Positions 1-10,900 of a stretch of 64,000 bases of DNA are shown in pieces. The notes under the pieces are model-generated. The model was not told the DNA's origin. It ran no database searches and saw only the letters and a program-made list of their open reading frames with translations. The stretch's first letter is position 1; every line of letters starts with the position of its first letter. The position numbers were made by a program, and so were the translations under genes. Source of the DNA: a virus; IMG/VR virus record IMGVR_UViG_3300028844_002207, positions 26,578 through 90,577 of that record. One strand, 5' to 3'.

Positions 1-1464
1 ATTGAATCTATATTAAAAAGGAAAGGACAAGAAATACCAACTGAATATAAAGTAGATCCAATGTCAGCTGGCGGTAAAGACCCAGGTGCTACTAGTAAAG
101 ATCCACAAGAAGTAGATTTAGATCCTAGCTTTGATATGAAATTACCAGAGTCTATTGAAAATAATGATCCTGGGTTTGATCAGTTTATACCAAAAGACTA
201 TGATGGTCCTTTAGATCCAGGGTTTAATAAAGGCGTTCCTAATTTTTCTGACTATCAACAAATGTTAGTTAAGTATGGAGCTGAAATACCTAATATGCAA
301 ATGGCAGGTCCAGTAGCAAATCAAATGCTTTCTTTTCAAGAATGGGTTGCGCAAGATCCTGTTACAAGAGGTGTTGCTAATGGTCCACAATTGTATCAAG
401 AATATGTAGCTGGGTTTAATAATCCTTTTAACCCAACTCCACCAGTAGCTCAAACAAATGATGTGCCTGCACAAAGATCAGCAGCAGATTTATTTACAGA
501 TATAAAGGGTCCTGAAGTTGATGCAAACTATGGTGGTGTAGGTGGATTTTTAGATAGAGCTTTAAATAGTACAGTTGCCACAGCATTTGGTGATTTATCA
601 AACTTTGCTGTTGGTGCAGCAGATGTTGCTAATGATTGGTTTGATGAAAGAAATAAAAAGAAAGCACAAGAAGAATTAAGAGGTGATTTAGTTGCAGATA
701 ATATATATGGAACTAAGACAGATGCCTTTAATAAAAGAGGTACGTTTGATATTAATTCTGGTTTGATGGGTAGTGAAGGTGACGCAACAACAGGATTATA
801 TATGAGTAAAGAAGGTGGTGGTGTAAACAACCCTGGCTTCAAAGCATTACCTCCAGAAGCACAGCATAACATACTTAGTAATATGGCATATGGTGGAGCT
901 AAAGGAGAAGAAGCATATTTAGCAAATAGGGATAGAGTTATTAAAAGAGAGTTATCTAAGTATCAAGATAAAGGTGAAACTAGGAAAGAGAGAAAAAATA
1001 GAATCAAAAACTATGATCATGAATATCTAGATGAATATATAGAATTATTTAAAAATAAAAACAAAAGTGATGTTACAGCTATAAAAGATATTATGTCTCA
1101 AATGGGAGTTACTCAAAATGATACATTATTTGTGGGAAATAGTAATAGCGTAAGCGGTGCCAAGATGTTTCCTCAGTTTAAATTACAGCAATATTTAGCA
1201 TCACAAATTGATCCTGAAGCATATAATGCAGGTGAACAGGTTAATGTAAATCATAAAAATAAAGCTCCTTATTATACTTCAGACCCGGATCCAGAAGATG
1301 GTAAATCATATAGCTTTAAAAATAAAACCTATTATGATGATAGTGATGGGTATCTTCATTTGATTAAATCAAAAAAACAAAATGGAGGTGAACAAACTGT
1401 AGAAGTTGATTCAAGAATGTTAGCAAAACTAATTGCAGCTGGAGCTGACATAGAAAAATTATAA
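1..1464 (+). CDS. Large virion-associated protein, 5' end outside the window
   Basis: The frame is open from base 1, and the first ATG (position 61) has no ribosome-binding site and sits inside a Pro/Asp-rich stretch, so the true start is probably left of the window. At least 487 residues are visible. The N-terminal part is low-complexity with repeated D-P-G-F-type turns; the middle has a glycine-rich stretch followed by a lysine-rich helical part. I recognise no enzyme motif. It is followed after 2 bases by another large protein of similar style and then by the giant polymerase gene, so a structural or packaged virion protein of a crAss-like phage is the best inference from context. Function unknown. 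Confidence 0.7.
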   Translation: MESILKRKGQEIPTEYKVDPMSAGGKDPGATSKDPQEVDLDPSFDMKLPESIENNDPGFDQFIPKDYDGPLDPGFNKGVPNFSDYQQMLVKYGAEIPNMQMAGPVANQMLSFQEWVAQDPVTRGVANGPQLYQEYVAGFNNPFNPTPPVAQTNDVPAQRSAADLFTDIKGPEVDANYGGVGGFLDRALNSTVATAFGDLSNFAVGAADVANDWFDERNKKKAQEELRGDLVADNIYGTKTDAFNKRGTFDINSGLMGSEGDATTGLYMSKEGGGVNNPGFKALPPEAQHNILSNMAYGGAKGEEAYLANRDRVIKRELSKYQDKGETRKERKNRIKNYDHEYLDEYIELFKNKNKSDVTAIKDIMSQMGVTQNDTLFVGNSNSVSGAKMFPQFKLQQYLASQIDPEAYNAGEQVNVNHKNKAPYYTSDPDPEDGKSYSFKNKTYYDDSDGYLHLIKSKKQNGGEQTVEVDSRMLAKLIAAGADIEKL

Positions 1465-1466
1465 TT

Positions 1467-4418
1467 ATGGCAAAAATTAAAATAAACAAATTACCACAAG
1501 GTTTTAGCATCCGTAATGGAAAGGTTGTTGAAGATGCAATGTCTATGGAACATGGTGGTATGGTAACAGGTGATCAATCTGACTACGGTTTGGTTACAAC
1601 TCCACAAGCATATTATGGTAATACTAATTTTAATAATTCACGTGATGAATCTGTTAGATATAGTTTATCAAGTGTACCCAGAGAAGATGCTAATTTAGAA
1701 GCAGAGGGTGGAGAAACAGTTTTAACTGATTTAAATGATGACGGTACATTTGGTCTGTATGACATACAAGGACCAAGACACGGTAGTGGAGGTGTACCAA
1801 TGTTTTTGCCAGAACAATCTTTTGTTTTTTCTGACACAAGAAAACTTAAGTTTACAAAAGATGAAATGAGTGAGTTTGGAGTAGGTGGAAGTAAAAAAAC
1901 ACCTGCTAAAATTTCTAAGAAGTTTGGGTTACAAGAGTATTATGGTGAATTAGATTCACAGTATGCAGATAAAATATCAGCTACAAGTGCAGAGCTTATG
2001 TTGAAGAAAAACATGAATGACTTATCAAAGCTTGCTTTTGTACAAGAAGCCAAAAAGGATTTTTCTGATGGTGTACCTTTAGCATCTCATCCATATTTAG
2101 TTTCTATAGGTGAAGACCCTATTGAGTTTACAGCTAAAGTAGAAGAGATATCAAGGAAAGAAGCAGAAGCTAAAGCTTTAGCAGCATTACCTATTGAGCA
2201 ACAGCAACAAATAATGATGATGCAACAAATGATGGCTCAACAAGAACAGCAAGAAGGTATGCAACAACAGATGCCTCAGCAAGGAATGCCAGCACCTATG
2301 GAAGCATTTATGCCTCAACCAGGAGAGCCAGGGTTAGCAATGGAAAATAATGCTATGATGGGATCTATGGCACAGTATGGAACTGAGCTTGGAGACTTTT
2401 TAGTTAAAGCTGGTTATGGTAAAGAATTAGAAAGCTATCAAAGGAAAGGAGAAACTGCAAGAGATTACTATGAAAGAAAAAAAATTGGGTATCCTAAGAA
2501 CATGAAAGATGCTACTTGGAATGGTAAAGCATGGTATCTAGAAGATGGTTCTGATCCAATACCCAAATCAGAATTAAGAAGACAAGCTCTTATTGCAATT
2601 CAAAGTGGTCAAGTGCCAGATGCATATAGACTCATGGAAGAAACTACTGAGACAACTACTGAGACAGAAACAGATGCTCTAACAACAGATAAAACTACAA
2701 CTGCAACTGACAAACAAGTAGAAACTGTGGTTAATACTAATGGTGCTAAAAATCCTTATGCTGCTGGAAGTGAAAAAGCTAAACAGTATGATAAGTATAT
2801 AGCAGATGGATATTCTCCTACAATAGTAAAGAAAGACGGTAAAAATAAAATATCTTTTGTTAGAGGGCCTATTGATGGTAGAACTATGAAAGAGGCTACT
2901 GAAGTTCAGGTGTTTGATCAAAATAAAATATCTGGGGCTGGTGGTTTATCTGATACTTATACTCCTGAAATAAGAACTCAACAAGAGTTAAATAATGATC
3001 CAGATGTAGGTGACGTAGCAACTTTTATAAGTGGTAAGTTTTCTGGTAATAAATTGCCTGATACTCAGTCTAAAAATACAGATGGCTTTGGATATGGTTC
3101 AGATATGTTTTCTAGTAAAGAATCAGAAGAAGATTTTTATTACAGAAATCAGGCTGTTATAGATGCTTTAAAAGCAGATGGTATAGACTTCAAGTTTAAT
3201 ATGAAAATGAGTGATCCAAACTATGATGCAAACTGGAGAGGATTCCAAAATAAATATGAAGAAAAAAGAAAAGCATACTTTGATAAAAAAGGTGTTCAGT
3301 ACATACCTTATTTCTTTACCGATGAAGTATTGGAGGAAAGACTTAAAAATGATCCTGATACTTATGATAAAGATGGTGATGGCAAGTTAGATGATGAATG
3401 GAATAAAAGAAGGTTTGATGGTAAGAGAGGTGGTTATACTGTAAATGCACCTGGGTTTGATATGGACTATCAACCTGGTGATGAGCAGTTTATGGATTTA
3501 CCAGATGATCCAGAAGAAAAGAAAAAAACACCACCAGTTAAACCTGACCCAGAAAAAGAGTGGTGGAAACAAGATGTTAATAACATACTTGCATTAAATG
3601 CTATTGATGATGAATTGTTCCTGCCTTGGGCTCCTCAACTAGAAGATCAAAAAATTGATTATGTATTAGATGATTATACAGGAAGAGTCAATGCAAATTT
3701 AGCAGCACAAAACACTATGGCAAATGCATTAGGTGCATATGGACCACAGGCAATTGCACGTAGTAATATTCAAGGTAAAACTTTAGATGCTAATGCTAAA
3801 GCTATAAATCAAGTTAACCAGAACAATGTTAGAACTATGAATCAAGTTGCAACAATGCAACCACAACTAGATATGAAAGTTGACATGGCTAACAATGCAA
3901 CAAACAAACAATTATATGATGATACCACTGTAGCATTACAGAATGCTCAGAATTTTAAAAATTGGAAAACTGGTAGATATAATGATTTATATAATGCTGG
4001 TATAACAAACGCAGCCAATACATATAATATGAACCAGTTGTATGATTATTATAATGTTAACCCTTTAAAAGGTGGTGATGTTGAATTTGGTCCTAATGGT
4101 AAAAGATTGTTGAAAGATTCTCAAGGAGATCAAACTCAAGCAAATATAGAAAAGTGGCAAAGATTACAGGAGCTTGTTGGTAAAGATGATAAGGGTGTTC
4201 AAAGAGAAGTTACAAAAGATATGTGGGAAAGGATATATGGTCCTGACTCAAATACTACTAATACAAGATCAAATGCACAACAAGAGCTAATCAATCAAGG
4301 TGCACCTGTAGGTTATGATGCAGCAAGAGGAATGTTGAATCAATCACAAAAAGGAAAAGAAATAAAAAGACTATCAAAGTGGGCAGTGCCGTTTTACAGT
4401 GGTAAGATGGGAATGTAA
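1467..4418 (+). CDS. Large virion-associated protein with Gln/Met-rich linker and calcium-loop-like motif
   Basis: 983 residues, ATG start 2 bases after the preceding stop. Residues about 75-130 hold a module of the form GGETVL...DG...Y-x-x-x-G-x-x-H-G-S-G-G-V-P...LPE-x-SFVFSDT, a pattern I associate with structural proteins of Bacteroidetes phages. Residues about 245-300 are very rich in Gln and Met and probably form a flexible linker. At residues 634-645 the sequence DKDGDGKLDDEW looks like an EF-hand or dockerin-type calcium loop. The C-terminal quarter is rich in Asn/Gln/Ala and predicted helical. No catalytic motif is seen. Its place between two large proteins and next to the RNA polymerase gene suggests packaged or tail-barrel cargo; the precise role is unknown. 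Confidence 0.75.
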   Translation: MAKIKINKLPQGFSIRNGKVVEDAMSMEHGGMVTGDQSDYGLVTTPQAYYGNTNFNNSRDESVRYSLSSVPREDANLEAEGGETVLTDLNDDGTFGLYDIQGPRHGSGGVPMFLPEQSFVFSDTRKLKFTKDEMSEFGVGGSKKTPAKISKKFGLQEYYGELDSQYADKISATSAELMLKKNMNDLSKLAFVQEAKKDFSDGVPLASHPYLVSIGEDPIEFTAKVEEISRKEAEAKALAALPIEQQQQIMMMQQMMAQQEQQEGMQQQMPQQGMPAPMEAFMPQPGEPGLAMENNAMMGSMAQYGTELGDFLVKAGYGKELESYQRKGETARDYYERKKIGYPKNMKDATWNGKAWYLEDGSDPIPKSELRRQALIAIQSGQVPDAYRLMEETTETTTETETDALTTDKTTTATDKQVETVVNTNGAKNPYAAGSEKAKQYDKYIADGYSPTIVKKDGKNKISFVRGPIDGRTMKEATEVQVFDQNKISGAGGLSDTYTPEIRTQQELNNDPDVGDVATFISGKFSGNKLPDTQSKNTDGFGYGSDMFSSKESEEDFYYRNQAVIDALKADGIDFKFNMKMSDPNYDANWRGFQNKYEEKRKAYFDKKGVQYIPYFFTDEVLEERLKNDPDTYDKDGDGKLDDEWNKRRFDGKRGGYTVNAPGFDMDYQPGDEQFMDLPDDPEEKKKTPPVKPDPEKEWWKQDVNNILALNAIDDELFLPWAPQLEDQKIDYVLDDYTGRVNANLAAQNTMANALGAYGPQAIARSNIQGKTLDANAKAINQVNQNNVRTMNQVATMQPQLDMKVDMANNATNKQLYDDTTVALQNAQNFKNWKTGRYNDLYNAGITNAANTYNMNQLYDYYNVNPLKGGDVEFGPNGKRLLKDSQGDQTQANIEKWQRLQELVGKDDKGVQREVTKDMWERIYGPDSNTTNTRSNAQQELINQGAPVGYDAARGMLNQSQKGKEIKRLSKWAVPFYSGKMGM

Positions 4419-4477
4419 ACCTAAAGGGTTTATACAAAACACTTTGTAAACTTATATAATTATATTAATTTTACATT

Positions 4478-7400
4478 ATGGCAACATACGTTAAAGGAGC
4501 AGATACTTACTTACCAGACATTAAACCGTTTACACCGGATTATAAATTTCTGTCTGCCGTTCTACAAACTAGAACGGATAAGTATGATGCCAATTATAAA
4601 GCTACAAATGACTTATACAATAAAGTTGTTTATGCTGACTTATCAAGAGAGGATACTAAAGCGAGAAGAGATCAGTACGCTGAACAAATAGCTCCACAAA
4701 TAGAACAAATATCAGGATTAGATTTATCACTAGCTTCTAATGTAGATGCAGCTAAAGGTGTGTTTGCACCATTCTATGATGATGATATTACTGTCAAAGA
4801 TATGGTCTTTACCTCAAGGTTTAGAGACCAATCTCAAAGAGCACAGAACTTATTAAACTCTCCTGACCAAACAGTACAAGAAAAATATTGGGATGTTGGT
4901 GTAAGAGGTATGCAATACAAAATGGATGAATTTATTAATTCTGATCCAGATCAAGCATTAGGCATGGCTCTTCCTGATTATGTACCAAAAGCTAACTTAT
5001 TTAAAATGAGTCAGCAAATGTTGGCTAACATGGATCCCCCATTAAAAATGAAGATGGATAGATTTGCCAAGCAACCAAATCCAAACTTTAATAAGAATTT
5101 ACCAGAGTCACGTGAGAACAGAAAAGAAATAACTAATACTGATTGGATTATTACTGAACAAAATGGTTCTTTAGTTACTGGTGCAGCGTTACAACAAATA
5201 AGAAACACACTATTAGATAATCCATCTGTACAGAAATCTTATCAAATGGAGGCTTATGTTTCAGGAATGGACTGGGCCACTCAAGCTGTTGAAAGTGGAG
5301 CTGCTGCATCTCTTAGTAATGGTCAAGAACTATGGGCTTCAGAAACCATCAAAAGAATTGAAGAAAGAAATATAGCAGAATTAAATAATGATGTTGAAAC
5401 TTTACGTAAGTTAGAGACTTCTGCAGTAACATGGTCTAATTATAAAGGTCAAAATGGTCTTGTTCCTGGTAGTGAACTAGATAAATTAAATCAAGAACAA
5501 CTATCTGATATTGAAAAATATAAATTAGATATAGAAGCAAAAAAACAAATTGCTCAAGAAGTAAGTAGACCTACTCCAACAAATAAAAATCTGATTAATA
5601 AAGCATATAATTTATATATGCAAAGTAATATTATGTCAGATATGAAAGAATCCGCACAGGCTTGGAGTGCTAGAGATTACATTTATGAAATGAATCCAAA
5701 TCAGTTTGCTGTTGATGAAAAGAAGTCTATGTGGAATATGGCTGAAATTAGAGCACGTGCAGCTAATCAACTTAATCTTGCAGCATATAATGCAAACAGA
5801 AGAGATGCTAATACAATGTTGGATAAAGGTTATCAATATGATGCTGAGGGTAATCTTGTTCCATTACCTTGGGCTGAGGGTATGGGTGTCAATGGTGGTG
5901 GTGCCGCTAATGATTTATTTAGTGCATTAAGTAGTCCTGAATTTAGTATAAGTGATGATAATACAACAACATTTGCGGTGGATGAAGATGGAGAGCCAAC
6001 AGCAAATTCAGATATTATTGGTGATACACAAAAAGCTTATGCTGAACATGTACAAAGCGTTGGTAAAGATGAGATAAATGCATTATTAGGAACTGCTACA
6101 CAACCCGGTATGCTACAATTAATGAATCCAAAGGGGAACACGGCAGATGAAAATCAAACATATACTATAAATATTCCTGGTAGAGGAGAAGTAAATGGAT
6201 CTATTGAGGACCTAAGACGTATGTTATCTGCTACTGTAAATAATGATGGTACAGGAGGATTAAAGTATTTAGATGGTATAACAGAACTTTATAATACTAA
6301 TAAAGATAATTTTGTTAATACTAGACAACAAACAAAAGATGATATAAGAATAACTCAGGGTGATGATGCAGACATGTCTACTAGGTATGATGGATTATAT
6401 AATAGAATGGTTGGGCCAAATGGAATTGAAACAAAGAGAAAGGCAGGTGATGTTTTTATAAGTAAGGCATATGAAGTTTATAATGAAGCCTTTGAAAATA
6501 ATGATATTCTAAAAGCAACTACAACAGGATCAACTTCTAATAAAAACATAGGGGGTATGCTTGAAGCAGGTATGCCAGGTAAGTTTGATCAGAACGGTAT
6601 ACCATATACAAAAGAAGAACATTTTCAAGAAGCTTTAAGAAGACTTAACGCTGGTGAATTAACTAATACTGATCAAGACTGGACAGTAGATGGTAGAGCC
6701 AATAAAGATTACAGGGTAACAGAAACGATGGGTAATTGGGATATGAATAAGGTTAGAGCAGCTTTTAATAGCAGCACACCTTTATTTTATGTAGATAGTC
6801 CAGATCAAGATGGAACAATGTTCACAACTGAAGATACTGGTATACCTGCAGTACAAGCAATAAGAGGTGCTAGACCTATAGATATACCTAAACAAGCAAA
6901 CAGAATTTCAAAGAGTGAACTTAGAGAAGAAGCAGGGAAAGTTTATGATGCTTTAACTACAAATTTAAATGCAGCTCTAACAGATAGAATGGATGCAGGT
7001 ACTAATTCTGCTACATTTGAATCAATTAAGTTTGGTATTGATGGTGGCTATGCTGATGTAACAAATAATATTACTTTTGAATATGGATTTAATCCATTAG
7101 CTCCAGATTCAGATGCTTATAATGAAGTAAAAAGCATGGCGCTTCAGATAGGTTCATTAAAGAAATCAGGTACACCGTATGGTATTGGTATAGGTAACTT
7201 AACTAATGAAGACCAGTTGGTGCAGAAAGATCCATTAGCAATGAAGGTATTTAATCTTTTAATGAAAGATGCACAAACCTGGGTTGGTAATCCTAAGAGA
7301 TCCAACTCAGCTGCAATAGCACCTATATTTGATCTTGCATATAAATCAGTTTATGATATTGCTTCTAAAGGAGATAAAACTCATGCTGGTTTTGAAATAA

Positions 7401-7945
7401 GTAATATGGCAGAGTGGTTAGCATCAAAAGTAAAAGGATCTTCAGCAGATGTTGCAAAACAGTTTGGTGCATTAACTACAGATGATATTGCTAGATTAAA
7501 AGGATTAGGAGAAAACAATGATGGTACAGGTATATTTATAGTATTTCCACAGTCAGATGATATAAACATTAAAGCAAGAAAGAATGATTATTTTTCTTCA
7601 ACAGAAATAGATATTCTTGGTGGTGACAATAGTAGTTACGCTGAATACACAGTTCCTAATGATAATGGTATAACACCTACAGCTACATATAGAATTGCAA
7701 AAAATGGTACAGGTGATTATGATTTAATAACAGAAATCAATAGGTATAACCCTTACCCAACAGACAAAGATCTACAAGCTAATTGGAGTGAGTATACAAC
7801 ATCAACAAATACTCATAAAATGGATTTCTCACAAGGCTTGCCAGGAATTGATTTGCAAGTAAATCAAGTACAACAAACACTAGAAGAAATTAGAAGAAAC
7901 AATCAGGCTCTTAGAAAAAAGGATCAGGCAATACAAGGTAAATAA
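4478..7945 (+). CDS. Large virion-associated protein (1155 aa), function unknown
   Basis: 1155 residues starting MATYVKGADTYLPDI, with ATG after a 59-base AT-rich spacer that contains an imperfect hairpin. The protein is hydrophilic and mixed alpha/beta, without signal peptide or membrane segment. The first 130 residues resemble an assembly or docking region, with a coiled-coil-prone stretch around residues 300-370 and a polar C-terminus ending in a helix rich in Gln, Arg and Lys. I do not recognise a domain. It lies 14 bases upstream of the giant RNA polymerase gene and is probably co-transcribed with it, as are the large cargo proteins next to the polymerase in crAss-like phages. A packaged virion protein is inferred from position and size only. 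Confidence 0.75.
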   Translation: MATYVKGADTYLPDIKPFTPDYKFLSAVLQTRTDKYDANYKATNDLYNKVVYADLSREDTKARRDQYAEQIAPQIEQISGLDLSLASNVDAAKGVFAPFYDDDITVKDMVFTSRFRDQSQRAQNLLNSPDQTVQEKYWDVGVRGMQYKMDEFINSDPDQALGMALPDYVPKANLFKMSQQMLANMDPPLKMKMDRFAKQPNPNFNKNLPESRENRKEITNTDWIITEQNGSLVTGAALQQIRNTLLDNPSVQKSYQMEAYVSGMDWATQAVESGAAASLSNGQELWASETIKRIEERNIAELNNDVETLRKLETSAVTWSNYKGQNGLVPGSELDKLNQEQLSDIEKYKLDIEAKKQIAQEVSRPTPTNKNLINKAYNLYMQSNIMSDMKESAQAWSARDYIYEMNPNQFAVDEKKSMWNMAEIRARAANQLNLAAYNANRRDANTMLDKGYQYDAEGNLVPLPWAEGMGVNGGGAANDLFSALSSPEFSISDDNTTTFAVDEDGEPTANSDIIGDTQKAYAEHVQSVGKDEINALLGTATQPGMLQLMNPKGNTADENQTYTINIPGRGEVNGSIEDLRRMLSATVNNDGTGGLKYLDGITELYNTNKDNFVNTRQQTKDDIRITQGDDADMSTRYDGLYNRMVGPNGIETKRKAGDVFISKAYEVYNEAFENNDILKATTTGSTSNKNIGGMLEAGMPGKFDQNGIPYTKEEHFQEALRRLNAGELTNTDQDWTVDGRANKDYRVTETMGNWDMNKVRAAFNSSTPLFYVDSPDQDGTMFTTEDTGIPAVQAIRGARPIDIPKQANRISKSELREEAGKVYDALTTNLNAALTDRMDAGTNSATFESIKFGIDGGYADVTNNITFEYGFNPLAPDSDAYNEVKSMALQIGSLKKSGTPYGIGIGNLTNEDQLVQKDPLAMKVFNLLMKDAQTWVGNPKRSNSAAIAPIFDLAYKSVYDIASKGDKTHAGFEISNMAEWLASKVKGSSADVAKQFGALTTDDIARLKGLGENNDGTGIFIVFPQSDDINIKARKNDYFSSTEIDILGGDNSSYAEYTVPNDNGITPTATYRIAKNGTGDYDLITEINRYNPYPTDKDLQANWSEYTTSTNTHKMDFSQGLPGIDLQVNQVQQTLEEIRRNNQALRKKDQAIQGK

Positions 7946-7959
7946 TAAATCAAAAGTAG

Positions 7960-10900
7960 ATGGAAAACGAATCTAATAAGCCATTAGCGCAAGAGATTAA
8001 GAATCAAGAAAGACCTGCCCCAAGTATAATACCTGAAGGGCAGTTCCGCTTTGAGCCAATTGCAGAAATGTTTGACTCTCCAGAGGAAAACTTTAATGAC
8101 TATCTATTAAGTAGTGATTTAGCAGCTGATGATGTTTCAGGTGTAAATGAATACAAAGCTGAAATAGATAAGTATGGTATAGGAGCTATGGCCTCATTAG
8201 GAGTAGCTGTACCTAGTTTTGCATCTGATACATATAACCCAAGATCTCAAGATCAACCTGCAGATAATGATTTTTCCCTGATTCAAAAAGCATTAACTTT
8301 AGAAAAAAAACCAATTTCAGAAACTAGAATGGCTCCTATATTTTCAGGAATGAGACAGGGTCAATTTGAGAGATATTATAATCATCCTGAGTTTGATAAG
8401 TTAGGATTTTCTCCATACTCTAATATGGAGAATTATTATAATGCAAATTCTACTATATGGGATGATATGACTAGAATGAGAGGTCAATGGATGTCTCTTG
8501 CTGGTACAGGATTAAATTCTGTATATGGATCTTTGTTTAGTGGTGGAGATTATCTTGCTCCTGATTTTGAAGCTGCAACTGAGTTTGAAGACACTATGGG
8601 TATTTCATCATCTACAAGAGGTGGTGGCCTTGCTTTCTTCAATAATTTAGCAGCTAACTCTGCATATACATTTGGTATACTAAGTTCTATTGCTATTGAA
8701 GAGATTATACTTGCTGGTGCATCAGGATTATCAGGAGGAGCTTTAGCTGCACCTGCAGCTGTAAAGACTGCTTCAAATATTGGTAAAGGTGGGAAAGCTT
8801 TATATAGTTTTACTAAGCTATTTGATAGAACAAGAAAGATACTACAAAAAGCAAAAGAACTTGAGACAGCAAGAGATTTTTATAATGCTGCTGTTACAGG
8901 TGGAAAAATGACTCTTAATACATTAGGTAAAGGCTTTACACCAAATACTCTGAAGGCATTCCAAAATATGAAGACAGCACAAAATGCTGGACAAAACATG
9001 ACCAACCTAGCTAAAATGGGTACTGGCTTTGGAGGTTTCTATAGAGATCTTAGAGCAGTAAACTTAGCAATGGCTGAAAGTAAGCTGGAGTCAGGGATGG
9101 TATATAATAAAGTTATGAAGCAAGGTCTTACAGATGCTAATAATTTTAGTGGAGGTCAAGGTATTACTGATAATAGAGATGTTAGTGCTGCAGCTAATCA
9201 AGCAGCATTCAAAACTATGTTAGGTAATGCACCTCTTATATATGCTAGTAACTGGTTTGTTATTGGTAATGCAATGGGTGGTTTTCAAAGAGGTATACAA
9301 AGATCTCTTGGTGCTACGTTTCAAAAGGGGATTAATAAAAACATTGTTAATACCGCAGGTAAAAAAGTTGTAAATGCTGCAGGTGAAGTTATCAAAAGCC
9401 CATTCAAGTATATAGGTGGTGGATTTAAAAATACTGTAGCAAAAGTTAAAGCCGGTGGATTTAAAGGACTTGCTGGTAGTGGGGGTATAGCAATGCTTGA
9501 TTACTTTGCTGCTAATGTTGCAGAAGGTATACAAGAGATTGGTCAAGAAGCTATCTCAGCTGCAACTGTAGGATACTATACAGAAATATTAAATAACCCT
9601 GCGCAAGGGGGAGAAGCTCTTAAGAATCAAATGATACTATCAGCAATGGGTGATCAGTTTTCATCACAAGGAGCAGGTGTATTCTTATCTGGTTTTTTAA
9701 TGGGTGGTTTAGTAAGTGGTCCTCAAAAATTATTCTTTCAAGGTGTTCCTTCTATATATAATTATGGTTTGCAGGAAGCTGGAATTGGTTTAGCAAGTAA
9801 GTCTCAGAAAGAAGCATATACTGAGTATAAGACTAATAGAGAAACAATGATTAATAAAGTTGTTGAGTCTTATAACAAATCATGGGATTCACAAGCTATA
9901 GATCCATCTAGTTTATTTGACTTAAACAGATTGAACTTTATGGTTCAAAAAGAAGCTGCTGAGAATATGAGGAGTGCTCTTGACATGTTTAATTTTGTTG
10001 ACAATGCAGATAGATCAAAGTTCCAACAATATTATACAATGTTTGCAGGTAATGGTTCACAGCATTTTAAAGATCAGTTAAAAGGATTTTTAGAATTAAG
10101 TGATGTAGAATTAGCTCAGGCATTTCCTGGAGTATCTAATAAAGATAAGAAGGATGGTAAGTTAAGAGAACGTATTAATAATATGCTTGTAGGTATTGAT
10201 AAGATGGAAGAGTCTTATAATCAAAACAAGGACAAATTTAAAAACCCATTTAACAAAAACAAGTTTAATCCTAAGACACAGCAAAGAGAATACATTAAGG
10301 AAATGCTTAATGAAGAAGCATATGAACATGTACGTTATTTATACATGTTTACAAATGATGGATTTACTAGAGCATTAGAAAGAGCAGATAGTATCTATAA
10401 TAAATTACAATCTGATCCTTTGTTTGATAAAATGTCTGCAAATGATGTAACTAATCTGCTTGATGAGAAATCAATTCAGAATGAGATAGACATGCTTAAC
10501 CTTGAAGTGATTGCAACTGAAGGTGCAACTGAAGGTATTGGGGAATCTAACAAAACCAAAAGAGAAAAAATTAAAAGATTAAAAGCTATTCAAAAGATCA
10601 TTTCTGATCCACAAAATAGATTTAAGAATGGAACCTTTAAAAGAAACAAACTTTTAAAAGGAAAGCTTAGAAATGAGTTTAGAAACTATATAAGATTTAT
10701 GGCATCTTCTGCTGGTTCATTTGCGGATGAAGCAAAAATTGATGCTGCCTTAGAACAAATTGTTGACTACGGTGCATTAAAAGGAAGAGCACGTGTATAT
10801 GATAAAGCTATTCAGTACATGCAAAATCCAGAAAAGTTTTCTGAGATTCAACAAAGACAGTATGAAGTAAACAAAGAGATATATAATCAACGTGCTAAGA

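Noticed and set aside
528-872. Antisense reading frames across the giant virion genes (for example 114, 108 and 97 aa)
   Set aside because: They lie opposite long genes with clear homology or continuous coding, have low-complexity Ser/Leu-rich translations and no starts in coupling positions, so they are shadow frames.
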